NCBI GenBank assembly: GCA_019347855.1
Contig: JAHWKO010000002.1
Span: 16,088 to 80,087 of the forward strand
Direction: 5' to 3'
DNA: 64,000 nucleotides
From: Actinomycetota bacterium
GTDB taxonomy: Bacteria > Actinomycetota > Nitriliruptoria > Nitriliruptorales > JAHWKO01
The notes beneath the pieces are model-generated. The model was not told where the DNA came from and made no database searches. It saw only the letters and a program-made list of their open reading frames with translations. Numbering within the stretch: position 1 is the stretch's first letter; each line of letters begins with the position of its first letter. Positions 50,257 through 59,072 of this stretch are shown here, in pieces. The position numbers were made by a program, and so were the translations under genes.

Positions 50257-53200
50257 TCATCCGCGTACCAACAGGCGGGGCCGGCCGAGGATCCCGGAGA
50301 AGCGCTGATCCTCCGGACCGAAGGGGGTGGGCACGCCGCGAGCAGCCATCGGACCGAGCGTGTTCGCCACCTCCAGTTCGATGGTGTTCGACCCATCGAC
50401 GAGCTCGACGGGTAGGCGCCAGGGCGGAGCGAACAGCGTGCCGGCGTCGCGCCCGTTGATCCGGATGGAGACGCTTCCGGCCACATCCTCGAGGTCCAAG
50501 ATGGCCGATCCAGCGGGTGCGTCGACGCTAGCGCGGTGGAGTATGACGCCCGAGAAGCAATCAAGCCCTTGACGGTGCCACGACAGTCCAGTTCGGATTG
50601 TGCCCGATCCGAGTTCCAGGAGTGGGTGCTCGCGGAAGCACGCGGCGCCCCGGTGGCCCGCTGGTGCATCCACCCGCAACGCCACTCGCTCGCCCTCGTG
50701 GATGACGAGCCGTTCACCGGTGATCTCACGCTGCGCACCGTCGGCCCAGGCCTCCACCTGGCCGGTGATCGGCAACGTCATCTCGCGCGCGCCTGGTGGA
50801 GCCGTGAAACAGAACCACGACGGGGGTGGATCCTCCGGGGCGTCCGACCACACGCTCTCCACATGACCGGAGACGGAGTCCGGGCCCTCCAGCCACGCGA
50901 CGTCCAGCAGCGGGCTACGGCGATTGGGCGGTTGGAACCTCGCATCGATCTCGACTGATCCCAGCGCTCCCGTCATCCCGATCGGTGTCGCGGCGCGCCA
51001 CTCTTCACCGGCGGCCATCGTCTCCCACCGGTCGTCCGTGCCGAACCGGACGGTCCCGGACGACATCACCAACTCGACGGCGCACGTGAATCCACCGGTC
51101 TGCACCGACCCGCCGACGAACGCCTCGAGCACATGCTCGCCTGGTTCCAGTACCTCAGGCAGCTCCACGGTCCAGGGACCGGTTGCGACCACGTCGCAAC
51201 GAGCCTGGGCGGGTTCCGGCACGGTGATGCGTCGGCGGAACCGACGAGCGATCTGGCTGCCCTTGTAGTCGGGATGAACCATCGGTCCACCCCAGATCGT
51301 CCGCACCTCGCGGGCGTAAGGCTCGGTGAACGCCCAGGCCAGACGTGTGCGCGGACCGCTGGTGTAGCCCTGGTAGCCACGCTCGCCTCCGCCACGGAAC
51401 TCGGCGTCGATCCGCACCTCGTGCCAGCCACGTGTCAACTGGACCGGGAGCGACACCACGCCACCCTCGACGGGGCCAATCAGCCGCGTCCCATCGAGCC
51501 AGATCGTCAGCACACCTTCGCCCTCGACCACGAGGTGGCTGTCGGCCGCGGCGTCGACGTACCCGTAGGATACGATCTCGCCACCGCCGCCCTCGCCCAG
51601 GTCGACCTTGACGGGCTCGACCCAGCCCTTGAGTCCGAGTGGCGTCGAGAGCACGATGTCCTCCACGCCGAGGCGTTCGGAGTACTCCGCGAGGCGCCCG
51701 CCCACGGTCGCCTTGGGACCGTAGGTGGAGACGACCTCACGCCAGCCGTCGCCGAGCGGTCGATCCGCGGGATCCGGCCGGCTGCGGACCTGTGCCATAC
51801 GGTCCTCGAACCCGAGGTCGACGAGGGGGTGCTGGACGTCCTCCGGCGTCACCGGTGCGGACCGCCATGCAGGATCCTCACCTTCGCGGTGCGCGAACGT
51901 GCGCCGTTCGACCGGCGGCGTGCCCTCGTTGGCCGGCAGGCGATAGTCGCCCCAACGGTTCTCGCCCCACTCGAGGTACTCGCACGACCAAACTTCGGGG
52001 AGGGCCAGTTCGGTCAGGCGTTCCTCCCGCGACGGTTCTGGTGCGCCCACCGGCAGGCCGAGCAAGGTGGCCGGGCCCTCGCACTCGATCATCAGATCGT
52101 CGCCGTCCACGTTCGCCGCCAAAGTCTCGACGGAACCGGTGCGGACATCCCACCGCTGTGGTCGACGCTGCGCCAGGCCACGTAGCCGCGCCACCCCGTT
52201 CCCGGTGACGAGGACGAGGTCGAGGTCGCCGACCCTCCGCCATTGTGACTTCAGCCCTTCAAGGCGGGGTGCCGGCAGGACCGTAGGTACCTGCTCCGGC
52301 GTGTCGACGACCACTGCTACCTCCAGCAGTCGATCGACGAGCGCACGGAACTCGCGATCGTCCCTTCCCAGTTCGGCGGACCACTCCGGGACGGGACGAA
52401 CGAGGACGACCAGGCCGCCGGCCGTGGCCGCGCCCAACAATTTCTCCACTGTCACACGACGCAAGCAGCGGCAGGCGGGGACGACGATCGGGACGTCGTA
52501 GGTGTCCACGTGCGCTTCGTCGACCACGACCCGGTCGTAGAACGCTTCAGCGAGGACACTCGGTTGCTCGGGTCGCTCGGGCTCCTGACCGGATGGGGCG
52601 GCGTGCAGTCCGAATATCGCGTTGTACGTGTGCTCGGCGAGCCACGCGTCGTCACCCCATTCCAGGTGGTCGGTGGTGTCGGCCCACACGGTCGACAGCG
52701 GGTAGAGGACTGCCACCTCAGGAACGTGACGCCCCGCCGACAGCGCCATCATCAGACGGCCGCATGCAGCTGCGAAGGCTGGATAGTGACGTGCATACGG
52801 CTGTTTCCATCCCATCTCGGGGGGTGCCCACTCCCACCAGAAGGCCCGGCCGGAGTAGTACATGCCGTGCGACAGGTACAAGTTCGCTCCCTCACGCCCC
52901 CACTCGTACAACAGCCGCATCTGGTGGGCGAGCGTCATGCCCCAGCCGTGCGAATGGAAGCCCTCGAGCCACACCCGGGAGGCGCCCGTGAGATCAGCGA
53001 CTGACAGGTGGAATCGCGCGTCGCCCATCTGGTCCATGCCAGGCGCGTTGGCCCACGTCATGGTGCGGAACGGATCGAGGTGATAGAGGCTGGCCAGGAT
53101 CGGCGTCCCGCGACGGCTCATCTGGTCGTAGCCGGCCAGCAGTCGGTGCTCCGCCACGAAGTCCGCCATCCGGCGCGTGTACGCACGCTCCACACGGGTG

Positions 53201-53895
53201 GTGGCGACATCGAAGAGGTCGTAGCGGACCGCCGGGGTGGTCGGTCCGATGTCTTGGTCGAACGCCGCGATAGGTGCGTCGTAGCCCTTCTGCTCGCGGA
53301 ACTCAGCCGCGAAAGTCGGTGACCAGCGTGGGAACGCGATGATCTCGTCCTCGAACATCAAGCGGATCGCATCGCCCAGTAGGTCGCCTACCTGGTCGAC
53401 GTTGTCGTAGCCGATCGTGCCGGGCGCGAGCATCGCATCGAGTGCGTTCGGGTTGCCGAAATCTATACCGTACGGCTGGAGCTGGACCCCGCCACGGGTC
53501 CGGACGAGCTCCCCACGCAACTCCGGGCGTCGCTCCAGCAGTCGCGGGACGTCGACAGGCACGCCCGGGGAGAACAGGCTCCAGCCGACCCCGCTGAGGC
53601 CCGATTCCCGGCCGCGCTCGAGAACCATGCGGTAGAGCTCGAACCACTCGTCGGAGAAGCTCAACGGATCGTCGGCCACCGAGCCACCCGCCGCTCCGTA
53701 TCGCGCGAGGCCCGTCACCGCGAACCCCCCACAACCGAGTTCGCGGATGCGGTCGAGCTGCCACAGCAGGCGGTCCTCGTCGAGTTTCTCCCCGGACCAC
53801 CACCAAGCGGCGATCGGACGGAACCGCGCATCGGGTGGACCGACGAACGCGTCGCGGAGTTCCTCGGGGTCGTTGAAGGTCACGGTCCAATCCAT
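50257..53895 (-). CDS. GH106-like alpha-L-rhamnosidase
   Basis: 1212 residues, start ATG 53895. The N-terminal barrel opens with FVGPPDARFRPIAAWWWSG, and LSGVGWSLFSPGVPVD and the YDLFDV stretch agree with the GH106 pattern; an Arg- and Glu-rich catalytic region follows (FEDEIIAFPRW, WLEGFHSHGWGM). Beta-sandwich domains fill the second half, including galactose-binding-like modules. Large multidomain length is normal for GH106. No signal peptide is seen. It converges on the second CocE gene and lies next to L-rhamnonate dehydratase on the other side, which supports a rhamnosidase role. I cannot assign the catalytic residues securely. Confidence 0.65.
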   Translation of the reverse strand: MDWTVTFNDPEELRDAFVGPPDARFRPIAAWWWSGEKLDEDRLLWQLDRIRELGCGGFAVTGLARYGAAGGSVADDPLSFSDEWFELYRMVLERGRESGLSGVGWSLFSPGVPVDVPRLLERRPELRGELVRTRGGVQLQPYGIDFGNPNALDAMLAPGTIGYDNVDQVGDLLGDAIRLMFEDEIIAFPRWSPTFAAEFREQKGYDAPIAAFDQDIGPTTPAVRYDLFDVATTRVERAYTRRMADFVAEHRLLAGYDQMSRRGTPILASLYHLDPFRTMTWANAPGMDQMGDARFHLSVADLTGASRVWLEGFHSHGWGMTLAHQMRLLYEWGREGANLYLSHGMYYSGRAFWWEWAPPEMGWKQPYARHYPAFAAACGRLMMALSAGRHVPEVAVLYPLSTVWADTTDHLEWGDDAWLAEHTYNAIFGLHAAPSGQEPERPEQPSVLAEAFYDRVVVDEAHVDTYDVPIVVPACRCLRRVTVEKLLGAATAGGLVVLVRPVPEWSAELGRDDREFRALVDRLLEVAVVVDTPEQVPTVLPAPRLEGLKSQWRRVGDLDLVLVTGNGVARLRGLAQRRPQRWDVRTGSVETLAANVDGDDLMIECEGPATLLGLPVGAPEPSREERLTELALPEVWSCEYLEWGENRWGDYRLPANEGTPPVERRTFAHREGEDPAWRSAPVTPEDVQHPLVDLGFEDRMAQVRSRPDPADRPLGDGWREVVSTYGPKATVGGRLAEYSERLGVEDIVLSTPLGLKGWVEPVKVDLGEGGGGEIVSYGYVDAAADSHLVVEGEGVLTIWLDGTRLIGPVEGGVVSLPVQLTRGWHEVRIDAEFRGGGERGYQGYTSGPRTRLAWAFTEPYAREVRTIWGGPMVHPDYKGSQIARRFRRRITVPEPAQARCDVVATGPWTVELPEVLEPGEHVLEAFVGGSVQTGGFTCAVELVMSSGTVRFGTDDRWETMAAGEEWRAATPIGMTGALGSVEIDARFQPPNRRSPLLDVAWLEGPDSVSGHVESVWSDAPEDPPPSWFCFTAPPGAREMTLPITGQVEAWADGAQREITGERLVIHEGERVALRVDAPAGHRGAACFREHPLLELGSGTIRTGLSWHRQGLDCFSGVILHRASVDAPAGSAILDLEDVAGSVSIRINGRDAGTLFAPPWRLPVELVDGSNTIELEVANTLGPMAARGVPTPFGPEDQRFSGILGRPRLLVRG

Positions 53896-53904
53896 GTACG
53901 GGGA

Positions 53905-53933
53905 AGATAATGAGGACCCCTACCAAAGTGCAA
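53905..53933 (-). promoter_or_regulatory. Promoter with operator in the spacer for the GH106-like gene; near-leaderless
   Basis: On the minus strand TTGCAC (53928-53933) and TTATCT (53905-53910) are 17 bases apart. The spacer contains GGTAGGGGTCCTCAT (53910-53924), 9 of 12 positions of the recurring motif. The layout copies the heparinase promoter at 2917-2945. Only 9 bases separate the -10 from the ATG, and there is no ribosome binding site, so the mRNA may be leaderless. Bases 53934-54087 hold nothing I can recognise. Confidence 0.5.
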
Positions 53934-54087
53934 CGGCGCCTAGCGACCCACCTCCGGTACTCCCCGTCGACGCCGGTTCCCGACCCTCGCGACAGCCTCC
54001 GTGTCATCGATCCCAACCGTGCTCTTGCAAGCGAACGTTGGACGGCTGCCCGTTGTCCACGATCGTTCCCGCCCGCGCGCCCTAGAT

Positions 54088-54117
54088 TTGACGAGGATTA
54101 GGAAGCATGTCTAATTT
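54088..54117 (+). promoter_or_regulatory. Promoter with operator-like arms for the rhamnonate dehydratase operon
   Basis: TTGACG (54088-54093) and TAATTT (54112-54117) are 18 bases apart. The spacer has TTAGG (54098-54102) and CTAA (54111-54114) arms, a degenerate form of the recurring operator. A leader of about 215 bases precedes the GTG at 54339. Within it a 35-codon frame (ATG 54235 to TGA 54342, GC3-rich) ends in a GTGA overlap with the dehydratase start and might be a small coupled peptide; I do not claim it as a gene. Confidence 0.45.
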
Positions 54118-54338
54118 ATCCCCCGTCACCGCCATCCGGCAGGGTCGTGCGGAGGGGTCTCATTGCGGGCTGTAGGACGCTCGTACCAGCACGCCCGCCC
54201 CACCGGCAGCCCCTCATGCGGACGGGGCTCGGCCATGGCGACGGTCCTCGGAGTCATCGGTTCGAGGGCCGACCGCCTCGAGGTGTTGGAACGGTTCTCG
54301 GCGACCGATCTGCACGGTCCGGTCTGGACCGGCCCGGC

Positions 54339-55532
54339 GTGACGGACGACCGGATCCGTGACGTCCGTGCGTCGGTTGTCGACGCTGTCCCGGGAGCCGA
54401 CTACCACGACCGGGAAGGTGGGCACTGGATCGTCGACGGCGACATCGCTACGCCGATGTCCCGGTGGCCCGAGTACCGGGGGTCACGGACGAGCTGGGGC
54501 ATCGACGTCCTTGGCTCGTTCGTGGTCGAGGTTGAGGACGGTCGCGGCAACGTGGGCGTCGGCGTGTCGACCGGTGGCGTTCCGGCCTGCTACATCGTCG
54601 AACGACACCTCGCGAGGTTCGTGATCGGTCGGGTGCCGGGCGACCACGAGGACATCTGGGATCGCCTGTACGCCGCGACCCTCTACTACGGTCGGCGCGG
54701 TCTCGCCGTGAACGCCATCAGCGCCGTCGACCTGGCGATCTGGGACCTCCACGGGCGCCAGCGAGCCGAGCCCGTCCACGAGCTTCTGGGAGGCAAGGTG
54801 CGGGCCCGGATCCCCTGCTACGCGACCGGACCGAGGGCAGAGGTGGCGATGGAGCTCGGCTTCGTCGGCGCGAAGCTGCCGTTGCCGGCCGGACCTGCGG
54901 AGGACGAGGCGGGGATGCTTCGCAACGTGGCGCTGGTCGAGCGCAGCGCCGAGGCCGTCGGCGACAGCCTGTTCCTCGCGCTGGACTGCTACATGGCGCT
55001 GGACGTTCCCTACGCCCTGCAGCTGTTCGAACGCCTGCGGCCCTACGGCCTGCGCTGGATAGAGGAGTGCCTGCCCCCTGACGACTACTGGGGGTACGCC
55101 GAGCTGCGCCGACAGAAGCAGGGTTCGACCTGGCTCACCACGGGGGAGCACGAGGCGACCCGCTGGGGGTTCCGGCTCCTCGCGGAGATGGGCTGCGCCG
55201 ACGTGCTCCAGCCGGACGTCATGTGGGCGGGCGGTCTCACGGAGCTGCTCCGCATCGCCCAGCTCGCGGACGAGCACGGGATCCGACTCATCCCGCACGG
55301 GTCGAGCGTGTACAGCTACCACCTGCTCGCGGCCCGGCCCTCCGGCGACCTGGCGGAGTTCCTCATGTTGTCGCCCGACGGCACCGAGATCGTCCCGATG
55401 CTCGCCCCGCTCCTGCTCGGTGAGCCGGTCCCGGAACGCGGCCGCGTGTCCGTGGCGGACGCCCCCGGCTTCGGGGTCGAGCTGGACCGGTCGCTGCCAC
55501 TACGCCGACCGCACCGTGCGGCGGACCGATGA
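54339..55532 (+). CDS. rhmD: L-rhamnonate dehydratase
   Basis: 397 residues from GTG 54339; the frame is open upstream but similarity to the family begins here (TDDRIRDVRASVV, then GADYHD). The protein follows E. coli RhmD closely: HWIVDGDIATPMS, INVLG-type GIDVLGSFVVEVE, NAISAVDLAIWDL, LDCYMA with a metal Asp, WIEECLPP, TTGEHEA and the catalytic His in IPHGSSVYS. It dehydrates L-rhamnonate to 2-keto-3-deoxy-L-rhamnonate, a step of the non-phosphorylated rhamnose pathway. Its stop overlaps the LutC-like gene (ATGA), tying rhamnose breakdown to lactate oxidation, since rhamnose carbon skeletons give lactaldehyde or lactate. Confidence 0.9.
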   Translation: MTDDRIRDVRASVVDAVPGADYHDREGGHWIVDGDIATPMSRWPEYRGSRTSWGIDVLGSFVVEVEDGRGNVGVGVSTGGVPACYIVERHLARFVIGRVPGDHEDIWDRLYAATLYYGRRGLAVNAISAVDLAIWDLHGRQRAEPVHELLGGKVRARIPCYATGPRAEVAMELGFVGAKLPLPAGPAEDEAGMLRNVALVERSAEAVGDSLFLALDCYMALDVPYALQLFERLRPYGLRWIEECLPPDDYWGYAELRRQKQGSTWLTTGEHEATRWGFRLLAEMGCADVLQPDVMWAGGLTELLRIAQLADEHGIRLIPHGSSVYSYHLLAARPSGDLAEFLMLSPDGTEIVPMLAPLLLGEPVPERGRVSVADAPGFGVELDRSLPLRRPHRAADR

Positions 55533-56064
55533 GAGGCAGCCTCGTGGACGCGTTCGCGGTGCGCGCGGGAGAGGCCGACAGCGACGTGCACCGACTGGCG
55601 TCCTGGCAGGCGGTCGCCGACCTCGTCCTCGGCCTCTGCGGACGGGACGGACGAGCCGTCGCGGGCCGGCAGACCGCCGCTCGCGCACCCGCCCTGCTCG
55701 AGGCGCTGGGCGACCGCCTGGCGGTGGCGTCCGACGACTCGGACTGCTGGGGTGGCGAAGCCGTGGGCGTCGCCACCGGACGGCTAGCCGTCGCCGAGAC
55801 CGGCTCGGTGCTGACCGATGAGCACGACCCGTCCGAGCGGCTCGTGGCGATGCTCGCTCCGACGCTGGTGCAGATCGTCCCCAGTGAGCGGTTGGTGGGC
55901 ACGTTGGACGACGCGGCGAGCTGGCTGTCCGCACGCACGACCGGTGCGGGATACGCCGTGCTGACCACCGGGCCGTCGCGGACGGCCGACATCGAACGGT
56001 CCCTGACCATCGGCGTGCAGGGGCCGGGTCGCTGCACGTCGTGCTGTTGGGGGTGCGGCCGTGA
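55529..56064 (+). pseudogene. LutC-like lactate-utilisation protein, frameshifted near its C-terminus
   Basis: ATG 55529 overlaps the rhamnonate dehydratase stop. About 165 residues match LutC/YkgG: AVAETGSVL near residue 88, LAPTLVQIVP and TTGPSRTADIERSLTIGVQGPG. Family members end in GVQGPGRLHVVLLGVRP. Here one base is missing near 56031, so the frame is diverted into RCTSCCWGCG; restoring one C gives exactly that ending and a TGA at 56062-56064 that overlaps the next GTG (GTGA). Because the rest is intact and the overlap is preserved, a sequencing error is quite likely. LutC works with LutA and LutB in oxidising L-lactate to pyruvate. Confidence 0.78.
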
Positions 56065-58217
56065 AGCCCTGGGCCGAGCGCTACCGAGGGGCGTTGGACG
56101 ACCCCAACGTCCGCGAGGGCCTCCTGGAGTTCCAGCGTGCCTGGCGCGAGAGCCGGGACGCCCGGATTGGGGAACTGGAGTCCTCGACGGGCCGGTCCTT
56201 CGACAACCTTCGGTCGGCGTTCGCCGAACGGAAGCGACGCATCGTCGCCGACCTCACCGAACACCTGGCTCGCTTCCGATCCAACGCCGAGCGTGCCGGG
56301 GCGACCGTCACGCAGGTCGCCACGGCCCGAGAGGCCAACGTGTACATCGAGCAGCTCCTGATCGCGCGCGGCGCCGATGTGCTCGTGAAGGGCAAGTCCA
56401 TGGTCTCCGAGGAGATCGGTCTCAACGACCACCTCGCGGCCGCCGGCATCCAGGCGGTCGAGACCGACCTGGGCGAGTGGCTCCTCCAGCTCGCCGGCGA
56501 GCACCCGAGCCACCTCGTCATGCCGGCCATCCACAAGCGCCGCGGGCAGATCGCCGCGCTCCTGGAGCGGACGCTGGGTCGCTCCTTCGACCCGGATGAC
56601 ATCGGGGCCATGGTCGCGGCAGCCCGCACCGAGCTCCGAGAGCGGTTCCTGTCGGCGGGGGCCGGACTCTCGGGGGCCAACGCGCTGATCGCCGAGTCGG
56701 GGACGGTGATGCTCGTCACCAACGAGGGGAACAACCGCCTCGCCACCAGCCTCCCCGCGATCCATGTCGTCGTGGCCGGAGCCGAGAAGCTGGTCGCCAC
56801 GTTCGACGACGCGGTCCAGCAGGTCCGGCTCCTCGCGCGGTCCGCGACCGGTCAGCCCATCACCAGCTACACGACCTTCGTGACCGGTCCGCGTCCCGGC
56901 GGGGAGCAGCACATCGTCCTGATCGACAACGGTCGGTCGCAGATGGCGGCGGATCCTGACGTCGCGGATGCTCTCGCCTGCATCCGCTGTGGTGCCTGCG
57001 CCAACGTGTGCCCGCCCTACCAGATCGTCGGTGGGCACGGCTTCGGACACGTGTACACGGGGCCCATCGGGCTGGTGAACACGCCCTTCCACCACAGCCT
57101 GGCGGACGACGTCGGTCCGCAGTCCCTGTGCGTGTCCTGCGGCGCCTGTGCCCAGGTGTGCCCCGCGGAGATCCCGCTCCCGACGCAGATCCTCGAGGTC
57201 CGTCGCCGCGTCGTCGAGGAGATCGACCGCAGCTCCCTTCAGCGCCTGCTGTTCCGGGCCTACGGGTCCCGGACGCTCCTCGCCACGGCGGTCGGGGTTG
57301 CGGCGATCCTCTCGCGCCCGTTCCGGGCGGGACGGGTCGCGGAGGTGCCCCTGCCGTCCCGTCACGCCTGGCGGACCCCGCCGGCTGTCCCGTGGCAGCC
57401 TGCACGCCGCCGGCCCGAGCTGTACGCCGACGAGCGGTCTCCCGTCGCGGAGACCGAGGTACTCGGCCGTCAGGTCACGCTGTTCCTCCAATGCCTCACT
57501 GACCGGCTCGATCCACCGACGGCGATCGCCACGGCGGACCTCCTCCGAGCGGCGGGGGCGCACGTCGTGGTCCCGGCGTCACAGCACTGTTGCGGGCTCC
57601 CGGCGTTCGATGCCGGCTACCGGCCACAGGCGCGACGCATGGCCAAGCGGACCATCGAGGCGCTGGACGGGCGCGGTGACGTCGTCACCCCGGCCCCGAG
57701 CTGCGTGGTGATGATCAAGCACGACTACGAGCGCCTCTTCCGCGACGAGCCTGAGTGGCAGGCCCGGGCGCGACGGCTGGCGCCGCGCGTCCACGACCTC
57801 GTGAGCTACCTCTCCGGACCCGCCCGCCTCCCGGACCGATGCCTCGAGCCCGGTCCGGTCGCCGACGTCACCGTTCATCGGTTCTGCCAGAGCGGCAACG
57901 TGCTCGGCCTCGGTGACGAGGCCAGCGAGCTCGTCGAGCGCCTGTGCGGTCTGACAGTGGAACCGCTGCGCGAGAACGGCGTCTGTTGCGGGTTCGGCGG
58001 TACCACGTCCCTCGGTGCACCCGAGGTCGGAGCGGGGATCCTCCAACGCAAGCTCGCGTGCGCGGACGCCACCGGGAGCGACATCCTCGTCACGGACAAC
58101 CCCGGCTGCGTTCTGCACCTCCGGGGCGGTGCTCACGCGAGCGGCCGCGACCTCGAGGTCCTCCATGTCGCGGAGTTCCTTGCGCGTCGATTACCTCCTC
58201 GGGTCGGATCCGGGTAG
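56061..58217 (+). CDS. Fused LutB-LutA lactate oxidation iron-sulfur protein
   Basis: 718 residues from GTG 56061. The first 460 residues are LutB-like: GKSMVSEEIGLN, LRERFLSAGAGLSGANALIAE, and two ferredoxin-type clusters CIRCGACANVCP near residue 307 and CVSCGACAQVCP near 356. The last 240 residues are LutA-like with two Cys-Cys-Gly motifs (SQHCCGLP near 509, GVCCGFGGT near 641), here in one chain instead of the usual two. With LutC it would form the LutABC L-lactate dehydrogenase complex that passes electrons to the respiratory chain. Position after rhmD suggests use for lactate made from rhamnose. Confidence 0.88.
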   Translation: MKPWAERYRGALDDPNVREGLLEFQRAWRESRDARIGELESSTGRSFDNLRSAFAERKRRIVADLTEHLARFRSNAERAGATVTQVATAREANVYIEQLLIARGADVLVKGKSMVSEEIGLNDHLAAAGIQAVETDLGEWLLQLAGEHPSHLVMPAIHKRRGQIAALLERTLGRSFDPDDIGAMVAAARTELRERFLSAGAGLSGANALIAESGTVMLVTNEGNNRLATSLPAIHVVVAGAEKLVATFDDAVQQVRLLARSATGQPITSYTTFVTGPRPGGEQHIVLIDNGRSQMAADPDVADALACIRCGACANVCPPYQIVGGHGFGHVYTGPIGLVNTPFHHSLADDVGPQSLCVSCGACAQVCPAEIPLPTQILEVRRRVVEEIDRSSLQRLLFRAYGSRTLLATAVGVAAILSRPFRAGRVAEVPLPSRHAWRTPPAVPWQPARRRPELYADERSPVAETEVLGRQVTLFLQCLTDRLDPPTAIATADLLRAAGAHVVVPASQHCCGLPAFDAGYRPQARRMAKRTIEALDGRGDVVTPAPSCVVMIKHDYERLFRDEPEWQARARRLAPRVHDLVSYLSGPARLPDRCLEPGPVADVTVHRFCQSGNVLGLGDEASELVERLCGLTVEPLRENGVCCGFGGTTSLGAPEVGAGILQRKLACADATGSDILVTDNPGCVLHLRGGAHASGRDLEVLHVAEFLARRLPPRVGSG

Positions 58218-58373
58218 GAGGTGACGAGTTCTCCTATGTCGTGCATCCGCCTTCTGCTCGGGCGCGGTCGAGTCCTCGTACCGGGGGCAGTCCCGGATGC
58301 CGATGCCGACCGAGGACCTCTGACTAGGGGAGCCGATCCGCAGACATCGAACAGAGCCAGGTATGGTAGAGTT

Positions 58374-58577
58374 ATGAACGAATACAGGGATGGTGGTTGG
58401 AGGTGTCTGAGAGTGGGCCCCGACGACCATGAGAGGGAACCAGGCGTCAACCCATGTGACGCAATGAGACCGGCGGAGACCAGCATCGAGGTCGCCGGTA
58501 CTGATGACTCTGAGACCTCCGACTGGGATCTGAACTTGGCCCGCACGATCCTCGGGAACAAGCCGCCATTCTTCTGA
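58374..58577 (+). CDS. Possible small hypothetical protein, leaderless
   Basis: 67 codons from an ATG at 58374. A -10-like TATGGT (58362-58367) ends 6 bases before the ATG, so the mRNA could be leaderless. Codon use is less GC3-biased than in the neighbours, and the product (NEYRDGGWRCLRVG ... LARTILGNKPPFF) matches nothing I know. It may be a real small gene or chance. Bases 58218-58361 hold nothing recognisable. Confidence 0.3.
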   Translation: MNEYRDGGWRCLRVGPDDHEREPGVNPCDAMRPAETSIEVAGTDDSETSDWDLNLARTILGNKPPFF

Positions 58578-58589
58578 AGAGCGCTTCAG

Positions 58590-58798
58590 CTATGTGCGTC
58601 TCACCCAGGTGAAGGCCAGGGTGGACCGATCGGAATCGAACCGACGACTTCCGCCATGCCGGACGAGGACCTCGTCGAGCCTGAATCGCCACGTGACTCC
58701 GATCCTGTAAACGGGGAGCTCACCATCTCGGGCGAGCCGGCGAAGGCTGAGGGCGACATGCCAAGGGTGGCGCCGAGTTCTCGCGGTGACAGCATCAC
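58590..58798 (-). pseudogene. Frameshifted helix-turn-helix (excisionase/MerR-like) fragment
   Basis: From GTG 58798 (or ATG 58795) the minus strand reads LSPRELGATLGMSPSA, the first helices of an excisionase-type HTH_17 domain. The second half, LRRLARDGELPVYRIG then WRFRLDEVLVRHGG, follows in another frame, so one base is out of register near 58755. Repaired, it would be about 70 residues, a complete small DNA-binding protein of the kind found in actinobacterial genomes and mobile elements. Bases 58799-59059 hold nothing recognisable. Confidence 0.55.
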
Positions 58799-59059
58799 AC
58801 CAGGCTCTGGGGGGCAGGACGTCAGCACCGTCCAGCGAGCCTGCGGGCAAGATCGTCGGTCGCACGAGTCTGAACCTTCTGCGGCTTCCTCCTGGCTAGA
58901 GGCCAACTTTGGGCCAATATTGGAGGCCGAACGATGCTCCGCGCCTAATGGACACAGCCCCGAACAGTGTCCCGAGTAGATGACCGAGGAGTACTGCGAA
59001 CTACTCGACAGTGCCGGGGCTGTTCCACTCCGGCCCCGAGGCTCGATCCCGCTTGCGGC

Positions 59060-59065
59060 TAGAGT
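59060..59065 (+). promoter_or_regulatory. -10-like box directly before the IclR gene (leaderless)
   Basis: TAGAGT ends 7 bases before the ATG at 59073, so transcription would begin at or next to the start codon. No ribosome binding site precedes the ATG. No clear -35 is visible. Confidence 0.35.
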
Positions 59066-59072
59066 GCCCGCG

